Origin: Clostridiales bacterium
GTDB lineage: Bacteria > Bacteroidota > Bacteroidia > Bacteroidales > Muribaculaceae
Assembly (NCBI GenBank): GCA_023666645.1
Contig: JAMPBP010000010.1
Coordinates: 1 to 47,653 of the forward strand
DNA length: 47,653 bases
Direction: 5' to 3'
Positions 41,421-47,653 of this stretch are shown piece by piece. The position numbers and the translations under genes are program-made. Position 1 is the stretch's first letter; each line of letters starts with the position of its first letter. A model generated the notes under the pieces. It saw only the letters and a list, made by a program, of their open reading frames with translations. It did not search any database and was not told where the DNA came from.

Positions 41421-41459
41421 AACGAGCCGTTGCCCTATAATGATGGTCGACGGCTCGTT
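41421..41459 (+). terminator. Terminator between fabF and queC
   Basis: AACGAGCCGT (41421-41430) pairs with ACGGCTCGTT (41450-41459) across a 19-nt loop and is followed by AATTTTA. It overlaps any upstream queC start at 41440, which favours the ATG at 41476. Confidence 0.7.
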
Positions 41460-41475
41460 AATTTTACCTGTTGTA

Positions 41476-42141
41476 ATGAATAACCAAAAAATAGCTTTGT
41501 TGGTGCTGTCGGGCGGTATGGACTCGACTACCATGCTATATGAGTTTAAGGATCGTATCGCCGCTGCGGTAAATTTCAGCTATGGGTCCAATCACAATGA
41601 GCGTGAGCGTGAGTGTGCCCGATATCATTGCCGACTGTTGGGAATCGAACTCATTGAAATCGACCTTGATTTTATGAAAACCTATTTTGAGAGCTCTCTG
41701 CTCCAAGGTGCCGATGCTATCCCCGACGGACATTATGCCGACGAGAACATGCGTTCGACTGTCGTTCCATTCCGTAACGGCATCATGTTGTCGATAGCCG
41801 CCGGACTTGCCGAGAGTCGCCACCTCAAGGAGGTGATGCTTGCCAATCATGGCGGTGACCATGCAATCTACCCCGACTGCCGCGACGGTTTTATAAAGGC
41901 GATGGACTCAGCTATCGAGAGCGGAACCTATGATGGTATCCATCTATACGCCCCTTATACCGACATTTCCAAAACCGATATAGCCCGCAAGGGGGCGGCT
42001 CTGGGAATAGACTACTCCCTGACCTATTCCTGTTATAAAGGAGGCGAGACTCATTGCGGAAGCTGCGGTACCTGCGTAGAACGCCGCGAGGCTTTGGAAC
42101 AGGCTGGAATCAAGGATACAACAATCTATATGTCAGAATAA
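41476..42141 (+). CDS. queC: 7-cyano-7-deazaguanine synthase
   Basis: QueC converts 7-carboxy-7-deazaguanine to preQ0 using ATP and ammonia in queuosine synthesis. The 221-aa protein has the PP-loop LSGGMDSTT (11-19), NFSYGSNHNERE, and the C-terminal zinc site C186-x7-C194-x2-C197-x2-C200. I chose the ATG at 41476 (MNNQKIALL); an in-frame ATG at 41440 would lie inside the fabF terminator. QueD, QueE and QueF are not in the window. With tgt and the transporter nearby, the cell can evidently both make and import precursor. Confidence 0.94.
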   Translation: MNNQKIALLVLSGGMDSTTMLYEFKDRIAAAVNFSYGSNHNERERECARYHCRLLGIELIEIDLDFMKTYFESSLLQGADAIPDGHYADENMRSTVVPFRNGIMLSIAAGLAESRHLKEVMLANHGGDHAIYPDCRDGFIKAMDSAIESGTYDGIHLYAPYTDISKTDIARKGAALGIDYSLTYSCYKGGETHCGSCGTCVERREALEQAGIKDTTIYMSE

Positions 42142-42219
42142 GAACTTATTCCAAGCTATTCCTGAAAGTCCATTCCAGCTTAAGTATAAATCGGGCACTG
42201 TTATAATCCCGGCATAAAG

Positions 42220-42259
42220 TAATGGCTCTGTAGTCTGATTGGAGATTGCAGAGCCATTA
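42220..42259 (+). terminator. Hairpin between queC and the porin gene
   Basis: TAATGGCTCTG pairs with CAGAGCCATTA (11 bp) around an 18-nt loop, about 80 bp after queC and 65 bp from the convergent porin stop. It may serve as a terminator for either side; no strong T-run is present. Confidence 0.6.
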
Positions 42260-42324
42260 AACTCTCATTTGGCTATAGCATATGCTTGTCGGTAATGCCG
42301 ATTCGGCTCTTGATGAGTCGGTTT

Positions 42325-43674
42325 TCAGAATGAGTATTTGGCCATGATTTCAAGGCGGTTGGCCCGGTTGTTGGAGCCATCGACATTGCTGCGGGTGCCA
42401 TGCAGATATTCAAGTCCAAACTGCAGGTCAGCGATTGGTGTATAGAACATGTTGGCTACGACATAATTGCCACGGCGGTAGGTATCGGGACCTAACTGGG
42501 CTTGATCATACAGCCGGTTCATGCTGTAGGCTGCAGAGATGAATATCTTTGGGGAGATGTTGAATTGTGCGCCGGCTACGATGCTGAGTGTGCGCGGTGC
42601 TATCATCTCTCCCGGGTGTGAGCCTGATGCCACAAGATCCATGCCTGTACCGTCAAGATCGTTAACATAGTGGGCAATGCCCCGTCCATAGGCTCCCTGA
42701 TAGTATATGTTAGCCAGCCTTGTCACTTCGGTAATACCGCTTATTTGTGCACCATAGCCCACTTTGTGACGATTGCTGCCATCGACGAGATCGCGGTAGC
42801 TCATATTACGCAGTATACCCGAGGCTCGAATGTGGCTGTTGTGCCCCCATGAGTATTGGATATAGGCTGGAATATCGGGAAGTGATTGCTGAATGTATTC
42901 CTGCTTGTCATCGAGAGGCGAGATTGTCACCTTGGGGAGTTCGGCCGAGGCTGCGATTGTGAATCCGCTTGCAAAGTCGTAGCGATAGCGAAGCAAGATA
43001 TTCTTGGCTCCTATCTGTCCCGATGGTCCCTGGTAGTCGATAGTAGGTACTCCGGCCGAGGGGTCGGCAAAGGTGCTGTTGGCAAGTCCCATGGTTACAT
43101 TGCCCAGTGAGATGTAGGCTTGTTCAAGTTTCAGTCCATAGTTGTTGTCATCGCCTGTGAAGTTGGTCTGGACATAGGCGTTGAGAATACCCAGGCTTGT
43201 GTGGCGCACGAGTTTGAGGAATATCGTAGTGTGTGATACATCGGCACCCAGCCGGCGGTTGCTGCCGGGAGTCGACGGAACAGGAATGTCGTAGGTGACA
43301 AAACCATAGGATGGGATTGAGCCGCGGAAATCGGCTGTGGCCACTCCCTCGACGTAGCCGCCAATGCCGAGTACCGATTTTCCTTCCTTGTCAATGAGAA
43401 GGTAGCGTGGAACACCGGGGTCCTGAAAATGCAGGTCGCGGGTGTCGAGCAATGCGTTGAGAACAGTGGTGCGCAGGCGGTTGTTGTTGCTTCCAAGAAC
43501 TACCATATGACCCGGCAGAGTTGACATCTCGGGTTGTTCAGTTGATTGAGTCGGCTTTCCGGTCGATGTGTATTGTTCCGATTCTGACTCGGAAGCCGCC
43601 GTAGTGTCGGCGGCTTGAACATGTAATGACAACATTGTGGTCATTGCAGTCGCGATGAGGAGTGTTTTTCTCAT
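42325..43674 (-). CDS. DcaP-like trimeric outer-membrane porin
   Basis: The 449-aa protein (ATG at 43674, MRKTLLIATAMTTMLSLHVQA signal) has a low-complexity Ser/Thr/Glu segment, then a barrel of alternating strands ending in Phe (LEIMAKYSF), typical of outer-membrane porins. The stretches VLGIGGYVEGVATADFRGS, LKLEQAYISLGNVTMGLANSTF and AKNILLRYRYDFASGFTIAASAE resemble DcaP-type and related porins. Substrate unknown. A start 10 codons earlier is possible but less signal-like. A large hairpin lies upstream, between it and the M23 gene. Confidence 0.8.
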   Translation of the reverse strand: MRKTLLIATAMTTMLSLHVQAADTTAASESESEQYTSTGKPTQSTEQPEMSTLPGHMVVLGSNNNRLRTTVLNALLDTRDLHFQDPGVPRYLLIDKEGKSVLGIGGYVEGVATADFRGSIPSYGFVTYDIPVPSTPGSNRRLGADVSHTTIFLKLVRHTSLGILNAYVQTNFTGDDNNYGLKLEQAYISLGNVTMGLANSTFADPSAGVPTIDYQGPSGQIGAKNILLRYRYDFASGFTIAASAELPKVTISPLDDKQEYIQQSLPDIPAYIQYSWGHNSHIRASGILRNMSYRDLVDGSNRHKVGYGAQISGITEVTRLANIYYQGAYGRGIAHYVNDLDGTGMDLVASGSHPGEMIAPRTLSIVAGAQFNISPKIFISAAYSMNRLYDQAQLGPDTYRRGNYVVANMFYTPIADLQFGLEYLHGTRSNVDGSNNRANRLEIMAKYSF

Positions 43675-43721
43675 AATTAGATAATTGAATTTAAAGAAAA
43701 ACACTTTACCAAGGTATACAG

Positions 43722-43768
43722 TTCACCCTCCACAGGTGCTTTTGTTTCTGCACCATGTGGAGGGTGAA
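43722..43768 (-). terminator. Long hairpin between the M23 gene and the porin gene
   Basis: TTCACCCTCCACA plus GGTGC pairs with GCACC plus TGTGGAGGGTGAA, an 18-bp stem with a single bulged A. It lies 50 bp after the M23 gene stop and 48 bp before the porin start, so it could terminate the first or form a leader structure for the second. Confidence 0.6.
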
Positions 43769-43817
43769 GTGTTTATAAGCAAGGTGTGGACGCGCTGTAG
43801 AAAAGCTTGTCCTATTC

Positions 43818-44813
43818 TTATTGCAGTTTGAGTCGTTGTCCCACTTTTATCTTGGACGATGTCTTCAATCCGTTGAGACGGCAGAGACGTTGCAGGCTCA
43901 GACCGTTGCGCTGTGCGATTTTGCTTAGGCTGTCACCGCGCTTGACGACATAGGTCGATGCTCCGCCACCGCTGTTCTTGCCTGTGCGGGAGGCTACCTG
44001 ACGCGCCGGTTGCGGATTGGCCTGACGCCATTGTGCAGCATACTGGTTGTTGGCGGCCGGGTCAAAGTTACGCGCTTTCTGATATGTGTTTTTGTCAAAT
44101 GTATATGTGTCGGTGTGGACAGTCTGGTTGGCGAAGTCGAAGATAGCTGTAGGGTTGATGGGGTAGCCCATGTAGCGTGTCTCGAAATGGAGGTGGGGAC
44201 CTGTGGAGCGGCCTGTGTTGCCGCCAAGTGCTATGGGGTCGCCTGCCTTGACATATTGGTCGGCCTCGACGAGGAATTCCGAGAGGTGGCCGTAGACGGT
44301 TTCCAGACCGTTGGTGTGGCGCACGATGACATATTTTCCGTAGCCGCGGCGCTCAAAGTTGGTCAGTCGCACCTTTCCGTCGAATGCAGCTCTGATCGTG
44401 TCGCCTATGTAGACCTTGATGTCGACTCCCTTGTGCATGCGGCGGAAGCGCTTGCGGTAGCCGTAGGGTGAGGTGATGTAGCCTGAATGGGGCATTACGT
44501 AACCGCTCACATCGATTTCGGCCGACTGGGGCACGATGGCGTTGGCATAGGCGTTGACGAGTTTTGAATCCCAGCCCTCGGTGTAGATGTCGAGTTCGGG
44601 CTCTTCCTCGTCGTTGAAAAGATTGTCAAGAAATGCCTGGGTGTCCTCGACACGTATCTGTGAGCCTACATGATCCTGTGATGCGAGCATTTCCTTGTGG
44701 GCCTGAGTGTGTTCGGCAGGCACACGGTATGTGTTCTGGGCATCGACATTGAGCGTTGAACCCAGGAGCAATAGTGCGGTAGAAAGAAAAAGTTTATAAT
44801 TGAATAACTGCAT
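43818..44813 (-). CDS. M23 family peptidoglycan endopeptidase with LysM
   Basis: The 331-aa secreted protein cuts or remodels peptidoglycan cross-bridges. Signal peptide MQLFNYKLFLSTALLLLGSTLNVDAQ; start at the ATG at 44813, because a longer frame from 44975 would run into ndk. The LytM/M23 domain (about 108-222) has the zinc ligands H127-x3-D131 and the H207-L-H209 motif, with H176 in YGHLSE. One LysM repeat ends the protein (about 286-331; VKRGDSLSKIAQRNGLSLQRLCRLNG). All ligands are intact, so it is probably active. ndk lies 91 bp upstream. Confidence 0.92.
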   Translation of the reverse strand: MQLFNYKLFLSTALLLLGSTLNVDAQNTYRVPAEHTQAHKEMLASQDHVGSQIRVEDTQAFLDNLFNDEEEPELDIYTEGWDSKLVNAYANAIVPQSAEIDVSGYVMPHSGYITSPYGYRKRFRRMHKGVDIKVYIGDTIRAAFDGKVRLTNFERRGYGKYVIVRHTNGLETVYGHLSEFLVEADQYVKAGDPIALGGNTGRSTGPHLHFETRYMGYPINPTAIFDFANQTVHTDTYTFDKNTYQKARNFDPAANNQYAAQWRQANPQPARQVASRTGKNSGGGASTYVVKRGDSLSKIAQRNGLSLQRLCRLNGLKTSSKIKVGQRLKLQ

Positions 44814-44904
44814 TATGTTTTTGAAGTCAAAAAAATATATCTTATTCGATCGGTTGTTGAGTAGGTTGGGGAAGAGGGGTGTGGACGATTGTTGGTCTAT
44901 GGAT

Positions 44905-45366
44905 TTATGCCTCGTCGGGGGCGTAGAGATATTTGAACGAATCGGCAGTGTAGTCGAAGACTTCACCGGGAGCAAAGAAGCGGTTGATTTCTATCATGGC
45001 GTTCTCGACCGAGTCGGAGGCGTGCACAATGTTTTCCTGTCCGCTCATGCTGTAGTCTCCGCGTATGGTACCCGGCTCGGCTTTGCGGCCATTGGTGGCA
45101 CCGGTCATGTTGCGCACCACCTGCACGGCGTCAACTCCTTTAAGGCATATCGCAATGACCGGTGTGCGCATCATCGAGGCGAGCAACGAGGGGAAGAATG
45201 GACGGTCCACAAGGTGGGCATAGTGCTCACGGAGTATTTCCTCGTCGAGCTGCATCATCTTGAGGCCGCTGATCACAAGTCCCTTGTTCTGGAAGCGGGC
45301 TATAATGTCGCCTATGAGGTTGCGTAGAATTCCTGACGGTTTAATGAGAACAAGCGTCTGTTCCAT
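44905..45366 (-). CDS. ndk: Nucleoside diphosphate kinase
   Basis: NDK equalises nucleoside triphosphate pools by phosphate transfer through a histidine. The 153-aa protein starts at the ATG at 45366 (MEQTLVLIKPSG) and has the active-site His115 in ENIVHASDS, with RPFFPSL and GATNGRKAEPGTIRGD. A start 25 codons earlier would include residues not typical of the family. A TATCTTTG box on the minus strand (plus 45412-45419) lies 45 bp upstream. Confidence 0.95.
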   Translation of the reverse strand: MEQTLVLIKPSGILRNLIGDIIARFQNKGLVISGLKMMQLDEEILREHYAHLVDRPFFPSLLASMMRTPVIAICLKGVDAVQVVRNMTGATNGRKAEPGTIRGDYSMSGQENIVHASDSVENAMIEINRFFAPGEVFDYTADSFKYLYAPDEA

Positions 45367-45411
45367 GATATGTTGATTTATAAGTTTGTCATTAGGATTT
45401 ATTTCAGACCT

Positions 45412-45419
45412 CAAAGATA
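45412..45419 (-). promoter_or_regulatory. Possible ndk -7 promoter box
   Basis: TATCTTTG on the minus strand fits TAnnTTTG and is 45 bp from the ndk ATG. The -33 position does not show TTTG, so confidence is limited. Confidence 0.45.
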
Positions 45420-45558
45420 ATGAATATTTGGCAAGTACCATAATATTAATATGTTAAATTTTCTCACTTCCTGTGAAATTACCAATTATTCCATTTAGTT
45501 CATTAAATTTATTGGAATATATGGTATTCATGAACATTTCGCTTCGTTTTCGATATAA

Positions 45559-45626
45559 GAGCCTGTCTCATAAAATCACGCGGCCGAGGGGGCGGGTATG
45601 GGCGAGCGATTTTATGAGACAGGCTC
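45559..45626. repeat. 68-bp palindromic MITE-like element, copy 2
   Basis: Same orientation and same 19-bp inverted ends as the copy at 448-515, with one difference in the 30-bp core (C in place of A). TAA flanks both ends (45556-45558 and 45627-45629). It lies 16 bp after the MATE gene stop and could act as its terminator by folding into a hairpin. Confidence 0.75.
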
Positions 45627-45642
45627 TAAGTGTGTGTTGTTA

Positions 45643-46935
45643 TCATGTTTTTATTTTTCTCCAAAGGATGGTTTGGGCCAGACCGCGGGTGAGAAGGTAG
45701 GTTATGAAGGCGAGCCACAGGGCGTGGTTGATGCCGAGTGTGTTTCTGAATGAGTAGTAGAGCAAGAAGAATACCGACATTGCTATTGCCATGGTCAGTA
45801 ACATCTTGCGTGTGGCTGCATAACCTATGTAGACACCATCCCATATGAAGGCGAGGAAACCGGCGAGTGGGACTGTGACAGCCCATGGCTCGTATGCCCG
45901 CGCGGCAGCCCTGACGTTGTCATTGTCGGTGAGCACCGACAATAGTTTGTCACCTGCAATGAAGTAAATGATGGAGTAGGCAGCCGCCAGTGTCGCGCCC
46001 CACACGAGCAGTTTTCTGACACAGCGATGAAGGCTGCGGGTGTCACAGCTGCCGTTGAAGTGACCCACAAGCGCTTCTCCGGCAAAGGCAAAGGCGTCGG
46101 CGGTGTAGCTGAATAGTATGAACAGTTGCATGAGAAGTGAGTTGACAGCAAGCATAAGGTCTCCTTGGCGTGCACCTTCGCGGGTGAACCACAGGGTGAC
46201 GGCAATGAGGCAGGCTGTGCGTAGCATTATGTCGATATTGACGGCAAAGTAATGTTGTAGTGAATGAGGTTCAAGAATGGCTTTCAATGGCACACGACCG
46301 GGGTGATAATGGCGGCACAACAGCAGGCCTGCAATCAGTCCGGCCCATTGTGCAGTCAGGGTGCCTGTAGCCACGCCGTCAAGCTTCATTTCAAGGACGA
46401 ATGCCAGGAATGGGCTTAGGCCGATATTCACGATATTGATAAGTATAGAGATGACCATGGGGCGTTTTGACGATTGCATGCCAAGGAACCATCCGGTCAG
46501 CACATATGTGCCCAGCACGGCGGGAGCACTCCATATGACGGTTTTGAAATAGCCCGCGGCCAGCGATGCTGTCTCTGGGTCGGGACTGAGGAACCATAAC
46601 AGGGCATCGACAATCAATGGACTAAGGGCAATCATTGCCACTGCGACGAGCGTAGATACAAGAAGTCCGCGGTATAGGGTGATGGCGGTAAGTGTAGGAG
46701 AGGCCTTGCCATGGGCTATGGCTGTCATGCCGCTGGTGCCCATTCTCAGAAATGCAAAGAGCCAGTAGAGCAGATTGAACATGCTGCTTCCCACGGCTAT
46801 AGCGGCCAGGTAGCTCTCATTGCCCATGTGGCCTGTCACAGCGGTATCGACAAGCCCCAGCAGAGGCGTCGTTATATTGGCTATAATCGACGGTACTGCC
46901 AGGGCGAGTATTCTATGGTTGAGCGATGGGGTCAT
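45643..46935 (-). CDS. MATE family efflux transporter (DinF-like)
   Basis: The 430-aa protein has twelve hydrophobic segments in two related halves, as in MATE exporters that pump cationic or toxic compounds using Na+ or H+. It opens with ILALAVPSIIANITTPLLGLVDTAVTGHMG, the usual MATE TM1, and includes GWFLGMQSSKRPMVISILINIVNIGL. The substrate cannot be predicted. It starts 9 bp after the OPT transporter stop and is probably co-transcribed with it. Confidence 0.92.
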   Translation of the reverse strand: MTPSLNHRILALAVPSIIANITTPLLGLVDTAVTGHMGNESYLAAIAVGSSMFNLLYWLFAFLRMGTSGMTAIAHGKASPTLTAITLYRGLLVSTLVAVAMIALSPLIVDALLWFLSPDPETASLAAGYFKTVIWSAPAVLGTYVLTGWFLGMQSSKRPMVISILINIVNIGLSPFLAFVLEMKLDGVATGTLTAQWAGLIAGLLLCRHYHPGRVPLKAILEPHSLQHYFAVNIDIMLRTACLIAVTLWFTREGARQGDLMLAVNSLLMQLFILFSYTADAFAFAGEALVGHFNGSCDTRSLHRCVRKLLVWGATLAAAYSIIYFIAGDKLLSVLTDNDNVRAAARAYEPWAVTVPLAGFLAFIWDGVYIGYAATRKMLLTMAIAMSVFFLLYYSFRNTLGINHALWLAFITYLLTRGLAQTILWRKIKT

Positions 46936-46944
46936 CGCAGGCTC

Positions 46945-47653
46945 TTATTCCTTGATTTTTTTTACGCGGCAGCTGTCCCACCACAGGTAGGCTATCAGCA
47001 GGATGTACATCACCAGTCCGGCAACCTGCAGTGTGCCGGTGTTGAAGGGGAGGGAGTAATCGATTCCTATCCAGCCAAGTATTGTGGCGAAGAAGTTGTG
47101 CATCGGTTCGTTCCATTCAAAGAAGCGTGTGAGGGCGGCGAAGACACCAAAGAGAGCGCCTCCGGCTATAAGGCCCGATGAGATCAGTGTTCCTCGGTCA
47201 CGACGTAGTTCGTTGACCTTCTCGTCCTTGGAGCTACGTGCCACGAACCATGCGATTATGCCTCCCACGAGCAGCGGGGTGTTGAGCGACAGAGGAATGA
47301 ACATGCCCAGGCAGAATGCCAGGGATGGCACCTTAAGCCAGTTGAGAAGCAGCGCGAGCACTACACCGGTTATATATAGGATCCAAGGGGTGTCACCACC
47401 GGTCATGAGCGGTTCTATCACTTTGGCCATGGCGTTGGCTTGCGGAGCTACGAGAGGGTCGGGGTGAGCTGCATCGGCAGTGAATCCGTAGACATCGTTG
47501 AGCACGAGGATCACACCACCCACGGTGGCCGCCGACACCAGGGTGCCCAGGAATTTCCATTGCTCCTGTTTGCGGGGTGTGGAGCCGAGCCAGTAGCCCA
47601 CCTTGAGGTCGGTGACAAAGCCTCCGGCCATTGAGAGAGCCGTGCACACCACA
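46945..47653 (-). CDS. OPT family oligopeptide transporter, C-terminal part (runs off window)
   Basis: About 236 C-terminal residues of an OPT/YSL-type transporter, open to the window edge. The fragment has several membrane segments and OPT-like strings: DLKVGYWLGSTPRKQEQWKFLG, KVPSLAFCLGMFIPLSLNTPLLVGGIIAW, and GTLISSGLIAGGALFGV. These transporters import oligopeptides or metal chelates. The true start is outside. It is followed by the MATE gene after 9 bp. Confidence 0.9.
   Translation of the reverse strand, partial: VVCTALSMAGGFVTDLKVGYWLGSTPRKQEQWKFLGTLVSAATVGGVILVLNDVYGFTADAAHPDPLVAPQANAMAKVIEPLMTGGDTPWILYITGVVLALLLNWLKVPSLAFCLGMFIPLSLNTPLLVGGIIAWFVARSSKDEKVNELRRDRGTLISSGLIAGGALFGVFAALTRFFEWNEPMHNFFATILGWIGIDYSLPFNTGTLQVAGLVMYILLIAYLWWDSCRVKKIKE

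Noticed and set aside
1-47653. CRISPR array, prophage, rRNA operon or intact insertion sequence
   Set aside because: I saw no regularly spaced repeats, phage structural genes, rRNA sequence or transposase anywhere in the window.

Overview
The window comes from a Bacteroidota chromosome, most likely order Bacteroidales and plausibly a Muribaculaceae-like gut commensal. Reasons: promoters of the TTTG-N20-TAnnTTTG type instead of -35/-10 boxes; almost no Shine-Dalgarno sequences; adjacent glycine-lipid genes (glsA, glsB); a Wzi-family outer-membrane protein; a PASTA protein/rluD pair; Bacteroidota-style PheS and Tgt. The genus is an inference from general resemblance and was not tested.

Layout. 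1-810: the start of a RecD-like helicase gene leaving on the minus strand, then a gene-poor spacer with a 68-bp palindromic mobile-like element. 810-4386 (+): pheS, nth, a TRIC/UPF0126 membrane protein and an orphan metal-chelate binding lipoprotein. 4417-20304 (-): a 16-kb accessory block of seven genes. 20334-25899 (-): tamB and an OmpA-family lipoprotein. 26075-34794 (+): glycine-lipid synthesis (glsA-glsB), wzi, a small lipoprotein, three nonulosonate-type genes (legB-like, ATP-grasp, neuB/legI-like), a PASTA protein and rluD. 34835-36437 (-): a YjjG-like phosphatase, a queuosine-precursor transporter behind a candidate preQ1-I riboswitch, and tRNA-Arg(CCG). 36715-42141 (+): tgt-lptG, yhcH, acpP, fabF, queC. 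42325-47653 (-): a porin, an M23/LysM peptidase, ndk, a MATE exporter and a partial OPT transporter, with a second copy of the 68-bp element.

The most unusual region is the accessory block. In transcription order it encodes TIR-TM-ectodomain (366 aa) with a secreted TPR/LRR protein (1132 aa); then, after a short gap with two hairpins, TIR-3TM (292 aa), SIR2-like-TIR (450 aa), STAND NTPase-TM-ectodomain (1216 aa), and two exported proteins (364 and 1390 aa) with ectodomains that resemble the one on the STAND protein. TIR and STAND domains are typical of prokaryotic immune or regulated cell-death systems. Here they are joined to large exported domains (YD-like, PDZ-like, TPR/Sel1). My inference is an envelope-sensing signalling or defence system: exported proteins sense, the membrane STAND NTPase relays, and cytoplasmic TIR domains act on NAD. 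I do not recognise it as a described system.

A second theme is queuosine: a YhhQ-type transporter, tgt and queC lie within 6.6 kb. The transporter leader can fold into a preQ1-I-like pseudoknot ending four bases from the start codon, and Tgt lacks the three zinc-binding cysteines of the canonical enzyme. The tRNA-Arg gene carries an unusual paired swap (G19-C56 to A19-U56).
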